55,449 nucleotides of DNA from an uncultured delta proteobacterium (GCA_903911225.1 CAIWCT010000453.1:1-55449); one strand, 5' to 3'; shown: positions 7,905-16,289, numbered from the stretch's first letter. Program-made: numbers and translations. The notes: generated by a model from the sequence alone, not told the origin.

Positions 7905-10289
7905 ATGGCAGAATCCGTTATTGGAAAACGAATACCCAAAGTTGACTCCCGTGAGAAGGTAACCGGCCAGGCTATGTATGCCGGCGATTATCGCATGCCC
8001 GGCATGTATTACGGCAAAGTGGTCCGCTGCTGGGAATATGCTTCTGCAAAAGTCAAGAAACTTGATTTTACCGAAGCACTGAAGATGCCCGGTGTCGTAA
8101 AAATTCTCGGCCCCGATGATGTTACTAAAAAACCCTACAACACGACGGTTATGAAGCTGCTTGTGCCTGAAATTTTCGGCGAAGTATTCGGCGAAATTGC
8201 AGACCTTAACATCTTCAATAAAATCGTCAAGCATCAGGGCGATGCCATTTGTGGCGTTATCGCACGGACTGAAGAAGCAGCAGAGCGCGCAGCAGACAAG
8301 ATCAAGGTCACCTATGAACCCCTGCCCGTTCTCATGACCTGCGAGGAATCAAAGGCCGAAGGCGCCAAGAAGAACGGCTATCTGTTCACGCCGCTCAAGC
8401 CCGGCAACAAAGCTTTTGATCTGCCCGCATCGTTCTTCCCGAACCAGCGCTATGGCTGGAACGACAAAGACGGCAAAACGGCGATGGAGCTGTTTGATAA
8501 GTGCGATTATGTGATCGAAGATACGTATTATGTTCCCAAGCAGAAGCAGTGCCAGATGGAAAACCATTCCTATGTGGCCCATTATGATGAGCGCGGTCGT
8601 CTCAACATCTGGACTTCAACCCAGATGGCCAAGCCCGTGCAGGTGCTGATTGCAGAGCTGTTCGAGCTGCCCCTGACCCGTGTTCGCCTGGTGCAGACCA
8701 TTGTGGGCGGCGGTTTTGGCGTTCGTCTGGGCATGATCGGCGAGCCCCATTGCTGCGCCATGGCCATGGCAGTGCCCGGCCATCCTGTTCGCATGGAGTT
8801 TCTGCGCGAGGAAGACTGGGTTGCTTCCGAGACCCGTTATCCCGGCCATATCTGGTTTAAATGCGGCTTCAAGAAAGACGGCTCCCCTATCGCACTGGAT
8901 TCAATGTATATGGCCCGCAAAGGCGGCTATTATACCCATGGCTCCGGGCCGCCCTTCTGCTTTGCCGCTTTTATTCACGGTATGTATAAATGGCAGGCCA
9001 TGGGTTGCCAGACCGAAGGCTATTTCACCAATGAAGTTCCCACTGGCGCGTACCGCGGCTACGGCAACCCGCAGCTGGCCTTCTCCGGCGAGCAGATGAT
9101 TACGCGTATGTGCAAAGAGCTCGGCCTTGACGAGCTTGAGTGGCGCAAGAAGTGGCATAAGGGCATCGGCGACGAGACCTGGCTCAAAGGCGTGACCTTC
9201 GCCTCCGATGGTCTTAACGACTGCCTTGATGTTGCAGCCAAAGAGAGCGGCTGGTATGAAAAGAAAAAGAAGTATGCCAAGCAGACCGGCGTCAAACGCC
9301 GCGGTTTGGGCGTTTCCGTCATGCAGCATACCTCCGGCGCTTTCCCCATGCTGCTTGAGCATTCCGTCTGCACGGCAAAGCTGAATGAGGACTGCACGGT
9401 TGAACTGATGCAGCAGATTTCCGATCTCGGTACCGGCGGCCATACCGCTATAACGCAGATGGCGGCTGAAACCCTCGGGTTCCCGATGGAGGATATCCAT
9501 CTGCGGTCCGGCGACTCCGATATGTGCGGTTTCGACATCGGCGCTCATGCAAGCCGAACCGTTTACTGCGCAGGCCCGGCAACGATTGAAGCCTGCGAAA
9601 GCGTAAAGAAGCAGCTGCTTGAGCGTGCTGCCCAGCTTCTGGAAGCCAATGTGAAGGATCTTCAAATGAAAGACAAGATCATAAGCGTTAAAGGCAATCC
9701 CCAGAAGTCGATCAGCGCGATAAAGATCGCCAAAGAAGGCGTGTACAACTACATCGATGCGGCCACCGGAAAGACCATCGGTATTCCGGGCCAGATCCAG
9801 GGCTACTCGAGCTTCTTTGCTAAGCATTGCTCCCCGCCCTTCGGCGCCTGCATCTCCGAAGTCGAAGTGGACACCGAGACCGGCGAGATAAAAGTGCTGA
9901 AGCTCGTGAATGCTCATGATATCGGCAAAGCCATCCATCCGCCTTCGGTTGAAGGTCAGTTGGAAGGCGGCGCTCAGCAGGGTCTAGGTTTTGTGCTCAC
10001 TGAAGAGTACGCCTATGACAAAATGGGCCGCGTGCTGAACAATGATTTCACCGATTACAAGATGCTTGGCCCCTCGGATATGCCCGATGCCAAGATCATT
10101 CTGATTGAAAGCGCTCCGGATCCCATCGGTCCGATGGGTGCCAAGAGCTGTGGTGAATCAGCTCTCATGGGTCCGATTGGCTCGGTTGCCAATGCAATTT
10201 TCGATGCCATTGGTATCCAGTTTAAAGAAGCCCCCATCACGCCTGAAAAGGTGCTGAAGGCTATCAAGGAACAGGGCCTTCAGAAGTAA
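7905..10289 (+). CDS. Molybdopterin-binding (large) catalytic subunit of a molybdenum hydroxylase
   Basis: The 794-residue subunit holds the molybdenum cofactor. It has the N-terminal aldehyde-oxidase/xanthine-dehydrogenase hammerhead domain (about 18-145) and the cofactor-binding domains (about 165-780). Seen motifs are VGGGFGVRLG (267-276), GAYRGYGNPQ (381-390), GTGGHTAITQM and CGESALMGPIG, with the catalytic glutamate at about E751. The position equivalent to the purine-orienting Glu of bovine xanthine dehydrogenase is Leu275, and the two stacking Phe are Tyr383 and Tyr386. The substrate is therefore probably not xanthine. The YqeB, YqeC, XdhC and MocA genes nearby suggest the selenium-dependent class. 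A terminator follows the stop. Confidence 0.9.
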   Translation: MAESVIGKRIPKVDSREKVTGQAMYAGDYRMPGMYYGKVVRCWEYASAKVKKLDFTEALKMPGVVKILGPDDVTKKPYNTTVMKLLVPEIFGEVFGEIADLNIFNKIVKHQGDAICGVIARTEEAAERAADKIKVTYEPLPVLMTCEESKAEGAKKNGYLFTPLKPGNKAFDLPASFFPNQRYGWNDKDGKTAMELFDKCDYVIEDTYYVPKQKQCQMENHSYVAHYDERGRLNIWTSTQMAKPVQVLIAELFELPLTRVRLVQTIVGGGFGVRLGMIGEPHCCAMAMAVPGHPVRMEFLREEDWVASETRYPGHIWFKCGFKKDGSPIALDSMYMARKGGYYTHGSGPPFCFAAFIHGMYKWQAMGCQTEGYFTNEVPTGAYRGYGNPQLAFSGEQMITRMCKELGLDELEWRKKWHKGIGDETWLKGVTFASDGLNDCLDVAAKESGWYEKKKKYAKQTGVKRRGLGVSVMQHTSGAFPMLLEHSVCTAKLNEDCTVELMQQISDLGTGGHTAITQMAAETLGFPMEDIHLRSGDSDMCGFDIGAHASRTVYCAGPATIEACESVKKQLLERAAQLLEANVKDLQMKDKIISVKGNPQKSISAIKIAKEGVYNYIDAATGKTIGIPGQIQGYSSFFAKHCSPPFGACISEVEVDTETGEIKVLKLVNAHDIGKAIHPPSVEGQLEGGAQQGLGFVLTEEYAYDKMGRVLNNDFTDYKMLGPSDMPDAKIILIESAPDPIGPMGAKSCGESALMGPIGSVANAIFDAIGIQFKEAPITPEKVLKAIKEQGLQK

Positions 10290-10303
10290 GTAGTCTGTTT
10301 CGC

Positions 10304-10340
10304 AGAGAGCGCCCCGGCAACGGGGCGCTCTCTTTTTTTT
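10304..10340 (+). terminator. Intrinsic terminator of the hydroxylase operon
   Basis: A perfect 12-bp stem, AGAGAGCGCCCC (10304-10315) and GGGGCGCTCTCT (10322-10333), closes a 6-base loop and runs into eight T residues. It follows the Mo-subunit stop by 14 bases. Confidence 0.93.
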
Positions 10341-10445
10341 GCAACTATAACTGTCTTACATCTACAGACAAATCCCCCCGATTTCTTACCAGCTTCTTTC
10401 AATCCCAGTAATCCCAACAGACCCTGCTGTTTTTTGTAAATAGAA

Positions 10446-10474
10446 TTGACATGAGGTGGATAGTGCCGTATAGT
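10446..10474 (+). promoter_or_regulatory. Strong sigma-70 promoter for the first NifX-like gene
   Basis: TTGACA (10446-10451), a 17-base spacer and TATAGT (10469-10474) make a near-consensus promoter about 80 bases ahead of the gene at 10556. It should drive that gene and the overlapping sigma-54 regulator. Confidence 0.75.
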
Positions 10475-10493
10475 TTATAGCATATGCTATAAA
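10474..10493. promoter_or_regulatory. Perfect 20-bp palindrome at the transcription start (operator)
   Basis: TTTATAGCATATGCTATAAA is an exact palindrome that begins at the last base of the -10 box and covers the expected start point. This is the classic place for a repressor. The binding protein is unknown; the mod-operon HTH protein (4737-5975) and the DUF134 protein (28898-29323) are candidates by proximity only. Confidence 0.7.
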
Positions 10494-10555
10494 TAAAGTC
10501 CCCGGAATGTGTTTCTGGATTATTTTTAAAAACAACCAAATAAAAGGATAAGGTA

Positions 10556-10918
10556 ATGAATTGTATTCCCGTTAAAACCGGTGAAGGAAAAAACGCACAG
10601 GTCTATGCCCATTTCGGCAGTACACCCTATTTTACGATTTATGATACGGATGCGCAGTTCATCGCAGTCATTGATAACGCCAACAGCCATCATGAGCACG
10701 GCGCGTGCAATCCCATTGCCGCGCTGCAGGGCAAAACGATCGATATTGTGGTCACCGGCGGCATGGGCTCACGGGCAGTCATGATGTTCGACACAACGGG
10801 CATCAAAGTGTTCAAGTCCGTATCCGGGTCGGTTGAAAATATCATCAAAACCTTCGGCGCGCAGGACATTGAAGAGCTGACTGCGCAGAATGCCTGTGCC
10901 TCGCATGGTTGCAATTAA
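10556..10918 (+). CDS. NifX/NifB-family (dinitrogenase Fe-Mo cofactor domain) protein
   Basis: The 120-residue protein carries one Fe-Mo-cofactor-binding-type domain, opening MNCIPVKTGEG, with HFGSTPYF and VVTGGMGSRAVMMF. In nitrogen fixers such domains carry metal clusters (NifX, NafY, C-terminal NifB); stand-alone copies in anaerobes have unknown roles. A His-rich SHHEHG and a C-terminal CASHGCN could bind metal. AAAAGGATAAGG precedes the ATG. The regulator gene starts inside its last 10 codons. It is one of four paralogues here (12409, 17214, 17609). Confidence 0.82.
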   Translation: MNCIPVKTGEGKNAQVYAHFGSTPYFTIYDTDAQFIAVIDNANSHHEHGACNPIAALQGKTIDIVVTGGMGSRAVMMFDTTGIKVFKSVSGSVENIIKTFGAQDIEELTAQNACASHGCN

Positions 10919-12260
10919 AAAAATTCCGCGAAAAAACCCGCAACTTGAGACTATTCTGGACAGCATAGCCGATGGGGTATTCACTATCAATCTTGACCGG
11001 GAAATAACCTCCTTCAACCGATCTGCTGAGCGTATTACAGGCGTCAAATGCGAGCAGGCCCTCGGACAGAAATGTTTCGACGTTTTTCACGCTAATATCT
11101 GCCAAGGCCGCTGCGCCATGGAAAAAACCCTCAAAACCGGCAAATCAATCATTGATCTGCCGGTTTCAATTTTGAACATCAGGGGGAAAACCGTTCCCAT
11201 AAGCGTGAGTACAGCCGTGCTGAAAAACGACAAGGGCGAAACCGTTGGTGGAGTGGAAACGTTTCGCGACCTGTCGGACATCGAGGATATGCGCAGGGAG
11301 CTGGGCCGCCAATACTGCTTCGACGATATCATCAGCAAGAACCATGAAATAGTGAAACTGTTCGGGGTGTTGCCTGACATCGCTCAAAGCGCAAGTACCG
11401 TGCTCATACAGGGGGCCAGTGGTACGGGCAAAGAGCTGTTTGCCCGGGCCATCCACAACTGCAGTGCCCGGGCAAAAGGTCCGTATGTGGCGATTAACTG
11501 TGGGGCGCTGCCAGCGGCGCTGCTTGAATCGGAATTGTTCGGCTACTGCAGAGGCGCCTTCACCGATGCAAAGGCGGACAAGCCGGGCAGGTTTGCCCGC
11601 GCCCGGGGCGGCACCCTGTTTCTGGATGAAATCGGGGATTTGCCGCTGTCCATGCAGGTAAAGCTGCTACGCGTGCTGCAGGAGGGTGAATACGAGCCCC
11701 TGGGAGCCACAAAACCACTGAAATCCGATGCGCGCATCATCGCCGCCACCAACCGGGATCTTGCCACTCTTATGGCCGAAGGAAAATTTCGGGAAGATCT
11801 GTATTACCGCATCAATGTCATAAAACTTTGCCTGCCATCCCTGGCAGAGCGGCGGGAAGACATACCTTTGCTGGTGGAGCATTTTATCAACCGGTTCAAT
11901 GTGCGCACCGGGAAACGTATTGCAGGAGTTTCAGGGGAGGTTTTGCGGCTTCTTATGCGGTATGAGTTCCCCGGCAATATCAGAGAGCTAGAAAATATCA
12001 TCGAGCATGCCTTTGTGCTTTGCCGCGCAACTCTCATCACTATTGAACACCTCCCTGCTGACATGCAGGATAAAAGTGCTTCTCATGCGGATGTACCCAG
12101 CTCTGAAGACGCATCCTGTTTTAAAAAGGCCGAGGCACGGGTGATTCTTGATACTCTCAAGAAATATGGCAATCACCGGGGGAATACGGCCCGCGAACTG
12201 GGTATCGACAAAGCGACGCTCTGGCGCAAGATGAAGCGGTTGGGCATTAAAAATCTCTAG
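10890..12260 (+). CDS. Sigma-54-dependent enhancer-binding regulator with a cysteine-bearing PAS domain
   Basis: This cytoplasmic activator has 456 residues: PAS domain (about 17-130), AAA+ domain (about 145-380) with Walker A GASGTGKE (175-182), GAFTDA loop (222-227) and Walker B GGTLFLDEIGD, then a Fis-type HTH ending KATLWRKMKRLGI. The PAS domain has Cys62, Cys71 and Cys75 (C-x8-C-x3-C), a spacing repeated exactly in the second regulator at 35545. This suggests a redox or metal sensor (inference). Translation may start at 10890 or at the ATG at 10905; both overlap the NifX-like gene. Enhancer repeats begin at its stop codon and a consensus sigma-54 promoter follows, so it probably activates 12409 onward. 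Confidence 0.9.
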   Translation: MPVPRMVAIKKIPRKNPQLETILDSIADGVFTINLDREITSFNRSAERITGVKCEQALGQKCFDVFHANICQGRCAMEKTLKTGKSIIDLPVSILNIRGKTVPISVSTAVLKNDKGETVGGVETFRDLSDIEDMRRELGRQYCFDDIISKNHEIVKLFGVLPDIAQSASTVLIQGASGTGKELFARAIHNCSARAKGPYVAINCGALPAALLESELFGYCRGAFTDAKADKPGRFARARGGTLFLDEIGDLPLSMQVKLLRVLQEGEYEPLGATKPLKSDARIIAATNRDLATLMAEGKFREDLYYRINVIKLCLPSLAERREDIPLLVEHFINRFNVRTGKRIAGVSGEVLRLLMRYEFPGNIRELENIIEHAFVLCRATLITIEHLPADMQDKSASHADVPSSEDASCFKKAEARVILDTLKKYGNHRGNTARELGIDKATLWRKMKRLGIKNL

Positions 12261-12306
12261 TTGCATTATTGCAATATATTGCACAAAAATAATGCAACTA
12301 TGCAAT
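12260..12306. promoter_or_regulatory. Enhancer (upstream activating) repeats for the sigma-54 regulator
   Basis: GTTGCATTATT (12260-12270) and AATAATGCAAC (12288-12298) are exact inverted repeats. Additional TTGCAA and ATGCAA copies fill and follow them, giving several TTGCA/TGCAA half-sites. They sit about 110-145 bases before the predicted sigma-54 start, a typical enhancer distance. The same half-sites appear at 36969-37017 beside the paralogous regulator. Confidence 0.72.
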
Positions 12307-12380
12307 GACTTCTATTGTAACCTTTGTAAAGCATTTTTCCAACCTTCTGCAAATCCATAGCATTTTTTCAGATAACATAC

Positions 12381-12396
12381 TGGCACACCGCTTGCA
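12381..12396 (+). promoter_or_regulatory. Consensus sigma-54 (-24/-12) promoter
   Basis: TGGCACACCGCTTGCA matches TGGCAC-N5-TTGCW exactly, with GG and GC ten bases apart. The start point should fall near 12407, two bases before the ATG at 12409, so the transcript may be leaderless. Confidence 0.82.
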
Positions 12397-12408
12397 AATA
12401 CAAATAGC

Positions 12409-12798
12409 ATGAAAAGAAAAATCGCCATTCCCCTGTTCGGCACACGCATTTCGCCGCATTTCACCTATGCCGACATGGCGCTACTGGTTGACATTGAAAA
12501 CGGCGAAGTAGCGCAGTCGCGGGAAATAGCACTGGGGCAGGCAGACGAGCTGCAGCGCATACAGTATCTTAAGTCCCTTGAGATCAACACGCTCATCTGC
12601 GGTGGCATATCAAATATTGCCGAGCGCATGCTTGCCGAACAAGCAATAGATGTCATCTCCTGGGTGACGGGAGAGGCCCGTGACGCGCTGGAGCTGTTTA
12701 TATGCAAACGGCTGACGTCGGGCGCCTGGCTGTGCCCCAAGCGGCATCGTTGCCGCAGCGGCCAGTCCAGAAACAAAAAACCAGTCACGTTTTCGTGA
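12409..12798 (+). CDS. NifX/NifB-family protein, first gene behind the sigma-54 promoter
   Basis: The 129-residue protein is a single Fe-Mo-cofactor-type domain: MKRKIAIPLFGTRISPHF, then LICGGISNIAERMLAEQAIDV, and a basic C-terminal tail with two Cys. There is no Shine-Dalgarno sequence before the ATG, and the predicted transcription start is two bases upstream, so translation may be leaderless. The next gene (DUF5320) follows after 13 bases. Partners in related genomes are also DUF5320 and MinD-type ATPases, which suggests a shared but unknown metal-cluster role. Confidence 0.8.
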   Translation: MKRKIAIPLFGTRISPHFTYADMALLVDIENGEVAQSREIALGQADELQRIQYLKSLEINTLICGGISNIAERMLAEQAIDVISWVTGEARDALELFICKRLTSGAWLCPKRHRCRSGQSRNKKPVTFS

Positions 12799-12811
12799 AA
12801 GGAGACATGCT

Positions 12812-13099
12812 ATGCCGGGAAGAGATGGAAAAGGACCACAGGGCGCAGGCCCTGGAACAGGCGGACGCAGGGGGCCCTGCGTCGCAAGCGGGCCACTAGC
12901 GGGCAGGGCAGATGACTTGCGCGGCGCAGGCCGAGGCTTTGCGCCCCGGGGCGGCGGCAGAGGCCGTGCATTCGGTGGCGGCGGTGGGCCGACGCAGGAG
13001 GAAACGGTACAGGCGCTAAAAAACAGAACTGCCGCTCTTGAGCGTGAACTTGCAGATGTACGCAGTCGCATCGAGACATGCACCGCGAAGAACGGTTGA
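12812..13099 (+). CDS. DUF5320-type Gly/Arg-rich small protein
   Basis: The 95-residue protein begins MPGRDGKGPQGAGPGTGG, the signature of the DUF5320 family usually found beside NifX-like and Mrp/MinD-like genes. The first 65 residues are Gly/Arg-rich and probably disordered; residues 66-95 (TQEETVQALKNRTAALEREL) look like a coiled coil. It has only two cysteines. AAAGGAGACATGCT precedes the ATG. The function is unknown. The very high GC of the first half comes from Gly and Arg codons. Confidence 0.75.
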   Translation: MPGRDGKGPQGAGPGTGGRRGPCVASGPLAGRADDLRGAGRGFAPRGGGRGRAFGGGGGPTQEETVQALKNRTAALERELADVRSRIETCTAKNG

Positions 13100-13265
13100 C
13101 GGTGTTTCCAACCGGGGAGCCTGCATTTCAGCATACGGCAGGTGTTGCAATGAGAGAGAAGACGCCATCCCCCTCCCTTCTTGACAGAGAAGCTCTCAGT
13201 GCAGCGCTAGTGTATATGTTAAGCGTCGGCTCCCCGGCCCCCCTCTTTTTTTTAGGAGGTTCACC

Positions 13266-13706
13266 ATGGCGGGAAAAACTCAAACGAATTTTATTATCGA
13301 CGCCTTGATGCTGGTGGCCGGGTCGCTGCTTGCCGGAATAGGCTTCCTGATGAAGTTTGTACTCATACCGGGCAAGGATCGGTTTGCAGTATATGGCAAA
13401 AATGTCGATTTGTTTTTTCTTGGCCTTGAACGGCACGAATGGGGCACACTCCATCTGTGGCTGGCCTTTGCGCTGATAGCCTTGTTGACGGTGCATATAG
13501 CGCTGCACCTGAGCTGGATCGTCGCAATGGCCCGCACCATGATTGCGGGTCGGACGGCGCAGAAAATTCTGGCGGTCGTTTTTCTGGCGCTCTGCATTTT
13601 GTTCGCGCTGTTTGCGTTTGCAGTACAGCCTGAAGTGCGTGAGGGCGGAGGCGGTGAAGGCCGGGGCTTGGGCAAGGGCCGCATGGAACACCGGCTCCGA
13701 AATTGA
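13266..13706 (+). CDS. DUF4405-type membrane protein (possible cytochrome b-like)
   Basis: The 146-residue inner-membrane protein has about three hydrophobic segments (8-32, 57-85, 96-120). Histidines at ERHEWGTLHLWL and LLTVHIALHLSW are placed as possible heme ligands, as in DUF4405 and related cytochrome b-type domains. The C-terminus is Gly-rich. TTTAGGAGGTTCACC precedes the ATG. The next gene encodes an HdrD-like Fe-S protein; together they resemble small membrane electron-transfer modules (HdrDE or DsrMK style). Heme binding is inference. Confidence 0.72.
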   Translation: MAGKTQTNFIIDALMLVAGSLLAGIGFLMKFVLIPGKDRFAVYGKNVDLFFLGLERHEWGTLHLWLAFALIALLTVHIALHLSWIVAMARTMIAGRTAQKILAVVFLALCILFALFAFAVQPEVREGGGGEGRGLGKGRMEHRLRN

Positions 13707-13725
13707 ACAAAAGACGGGATTGCTG

Positions 13726-14763
13726 ATGTTTGATACCGACAGATGTACGGAATGCGGCGCATGCCTTACGCAGTGTCCGAGTGTGCAGTATTCTACGGAA
13801 AAAGCAATAGCGGAAATCAGGGAGCTGAAGCAGTTCGGCCAAGCAGATATCCTGTCGGCCTGCATTACCTGCATGGCCTGCAATGAAAGCTGCCCCACCG
13901 GTGCGCGCCCCTTTGACCGCATCAGCATGCTGCAGGAGCAACATGGCATACGGCTGGTATCCGGCAGTCGGGCCGACATGATTGAAACACAGCTTAACAG
14001 TGTGCCCAAGCATATCGTCGTTGGCGGCGACAGTCGGCTGCCTGCTCTGTCGCTGTGCGTGATGGAGCAAGCACTGCCGCAGAATATGGCCGTCAGCGCG
14101 CTTTTCAAGGGGCTTACCATTGTGAGTGGCAGCCCGTATTATTCCCGCGTTGTACATCTGCATACGGGCATGCCGTCGCTGACACGGGAACATGCCGCGC
14201 GCTTTATCGAAAATCTTGCCGACCTTGGCAGAAAGGAAATCGTTTTTGCCCATGACGACTGCTATGTCATGGCCGCGGTGCTTGCCCCTGGATATGGCAT
14301 TGATGTGCCGTTCATGGCAGTGCATCTTGCCGACTGGCTATGCCGTGCGCTTGCTGAAAAAGGGACTGAGGTAAAGTTGCTCGGAAAAAGAATCGCTTTC
14401 CAGCGACCGTGCATCACGCGGCTTGCTCCCTGGACCGACCGCTGTGTCGATACGGTTTTCAGGCTGACCGGTGTTGAGCGGGCGGCACGGACCTATGACG
14501 GCATGAATGCTTTGTGCTGCGGCATCGGTCTCATGGAGAAATATCCCGAACGAAGCCGGGAGCTGGTTCAAAAAAATATCGCAGATGCGCTGAAGCACGG
14601 CGCCGAAGCGATGGTGTTTGGCTGTCCGAGCTGCTACGCTTTCATGAGTGGCCCGTGCATGGAGGCAGGACTTGCGCCGATTTTTATTTCCGACCTTGCC
14701 CGAATGGCCCTGGGCGAGATCCCGTTTGAGCCGCGACCGCATATCAGGAGAGATATTGCATGA
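13726..14763 (+). CDS. HdrD/GlpC-like iron-sulfur oxidoreductase with CCG domains
   Basis: The 345-residue cytoplasmic protein begins MFDTDRCTECGACLTQCP and has a second 4Fe-4S motif CITCMACNESCP. C-terminal cysteine-rich CCG-type segments are visible as NALCCGIG and FGCPSCYAFM. Such domains in heterodisulfide reductases and glycolate or lactate dehydrogenases bind a non-cubane or 4Fe-4S centre for two-electron chemistry. The ATG at 13726 sits just ahead of the first cluster motif, and a longer start would run into the DUF4405 gene. The gene overlaps the flavodoxin start by four bases. The likely role is electron transfer from or to the membrane partner. Confidence 0.78.
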   Translation: MFDTDRCTECGACLTQCPSVQYSTEKAIAEIRELKQFGQADILSACITCMACNESCPTGARPFDRISMLQEQHGIRLVSGSRADMIETQLNSVPKHIVVGGDSRLPALSLCVMEQALPQNMAVSALFKGLTIVSGSPYYSRVVHLHTGMPSLTREHAARFIENLADLGRKEIVFAHDDCYVMAAVLAPGYGIDVPFMAVHLADWLCRALAEKGTEVKLLGKRIAFQRPCITRLAPWTDRCVDTVFRLTGVERAARTYDGMNALCCGIGLMEKYPERSRELVQKNIADALKHGAEAMVFGCPSCYAFMSGPCMEAGLAPIFISDLARMALGEIPFEPRPHIRRDIA

Positions 14764-15371
14764 AAAAATACTTCATCCTGCTTCTGGTTTCTATGCCGCT
14801 TTACATTTTTGCTTACCAACCTTTTTCAGCCGGGGCACAAGTACCTGCTGCTGGAGCGACGTGGCGGCCCCTGGTAATTTATTATTCCCTTACGGGCAAC
14901 AACAGAATCGTTGCGGCGGAGCTTGGAAACGCTTTTGGCTGCGAGCGGTTGGAAATCACGTCGATGCGGGAGCGCACGGGGTTCTGGAAAGTCAACTGTG
15001 TTATCGATCAGCTGTTTGACCGCGATGACCTGCCGGGGCCGGTAAAATTTGATTCCGTGCAGTATAATCCGATTATCATCGCCTGCCCCATCTGGATACA
15101 CAGGCTGGCCTCGCCCATGCGTACATTTCTGGACCACAAGCGACTGGCGGGCAAGGATGTCTATGCCGTGGTCACGCACCAGGGCAATTATGGAGAAAAA
15201 GATGAGCAGGTTGTCAAAAGTTTTCTGGCAGCGCAGGATATGCATCTTAAAGGATATGGCGCGGTGCTCACGCGGGGCGCAACGGAGTCGGAAATAATCA
15301 ATGAAACAAAGAGCATCATTAAAAGAAATTTTTCTGAAATGGAAAAATCTATTTCAAACAACACAAGATAG
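14760..15371 (+). CDS. Flavodoxin-like protein with an N-terminal signal or anchor
   Basis: The 203-residue protein has a hydrophobic N-terminus (residues 4-25, then SAGAQ) followed by a flavodoxin domain: VIYYSLTGNNRIVAAEL for the phosphate loop, IACPIWIHRLASPMRTFLD and VTHQGNYGEK. Flavodoxins are normally cytoplasmic, so the signal-like start is unusual and suggests export or membrane anchoring. It overlaps the Fe-S protein by four bases, placing it in one redox module. The C-terminus overlaps a possible longer form of the Mrp gene. Confidence 0.75.
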   Translation: MKKYFILLLVSMPLYIFAYQPFSAGAQVPAAGATWRPLVIYYSLTGNNRIVAAELGNAFGCERLEITSMRERTGFWKVNCVIDQLFDRDDLPGPVKFDSVQYNPIIIACPIWIHRLASPMRTFLDHKRLAGKDVYAVVTHQGNYGEKDEQVVKSFLAAQDMHLKGYGAVLTRGATESEIINETKSIIKRNFSEMEKSISNNTR

Positions 15372-15372
15372 A

Positions 15373-16269
15373 ATGGAGAACAAAAAAGTGAGTGTGGATT
15401 GTACAAGTGACACGGGATGTAAGACCTGCGATACGGTAGCCACCTGTTCGCAGGATGAAAAAGAACGCCGCGCGCAGCGATTTATTGACACTGCCATGGG
15501 AGCTATCGGTAAAAAGTTCATGGTTTTAAGCGGCAAGGGCGGAGTCGGGAAAAGTTCGGTTGCGGTGAACCTGGCCGCAATTCTTGCTCTGCGGGGCAAA
15601 AAAGTGGGGATTCTTGATGCCGACATCCACGGGCCCAATATTCCCAAGATGCTGGGCATCGATGCTGAGCGGCCCGAGGCAGCGCCGGGATCGGCCGGCG
15701 ACCTCCTGCCTATTGCTGCTGCGGATAATCTTAGCGTTATGTCCATAGGATTTTTTCTGCAAAACGAGGATCAGGCCGTCATTTGGCGCGGCCCCATGAA
15801 GCATGGCGTGATGAAACAGTTTCTGGGCGAGGTCCAGTGGGGAAAGCTTGACTATCTCATTATTGATTTGCCTCCGGGAACAGGGGATGAGGCCCTGAGC
15901 ATCTGTCACCTGATGGGCAAGGTCGACGGCGCAGTAATCGTCACCACGCCGCAGGATGTAGCTCTGCTTGATTCAAAAAAGAGCATCTCGTTCTGCAAGG
16001 AGCTTCAAATCCCTGTCATCGGTGTCGTGGAGAACATGAGCGGCATGCTGTGCCCGCACTGCGGCAAAACGATAGATCTGTTTAAGACCGGCGGCGGCGA
16101 GAAGATCGCCAAAAAGATGAAGGTGCCTTTTTTGGGGCGCGTGCCGCTTGACCCGGCCATGGTGATGTGCGGCGATGAGGGAAAAGCCTTTGTCACAAAG
16201 CACCCTGAGTCCCCGGCGACGGCAGCTTTTGTAGTCATTGCCGATGCATGGGAAAAGCTGCTTGGGTAA
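15373..16269 (+). CDS. Mrp/NBP35-family Fe-S cluster carrier ATPase
   Basis: This P-loop ATPase of the ParA/MinD class (298 residues) transfers Fe-S clusters or related metal centres to target proteins. It shows the deviant Walker A SGKGGVGKSS, DADIHGPNIPKMLG, DLPPGTGDE and a C-terminal MLCPHCGK pair that binds the bridging cluster. A Cys-rich N-terminus (DCTSDTGCKTCDTVATC) matches NBP35/Mrp-type extensions. I chose the ATG at 15373 because an upstream start at 15301 would overlap the flavodoxin gene by 70 bases; the ribosome site is weak for both. It sits among hydroxylase maturation genes. Confidence 0.88.
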   Translation: MENKKVSVDCTSDTGCKTCDTVATCSQDEKERRAQRFIDTAMGAIGKKFMVLSGKGGVGKSSVAVNLAAILALRGKKVGILDADIHGPNIPKMLGIDAERPEAAPGSAGDLLPIAAADNLSVMSIGFFLQNEDQAVIWRGPMKHGVMKQFLGEVQWGKLDYLIIDLPPGTGDEALSICHLMGKVDGAVIVTTPQDVALLDSKKSISFCKELQIPVIGVVENMSGMLCPHCGKTIDLFKTGGGEKIAKKMKVPFLGRVPLDPAMVMCGDEGKAFVTKHPESPATAAFVVIADAWEKLLG

Positions 16270-16289
16270 GATGACTTTTGAAAATTATT

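Noticed and set aside
13078..13308. 76-codon frame between DUF5320 and DUF4405 genes
   Set aside because: It overlaps both real genes' ends and lacks any domain or ribosome site.
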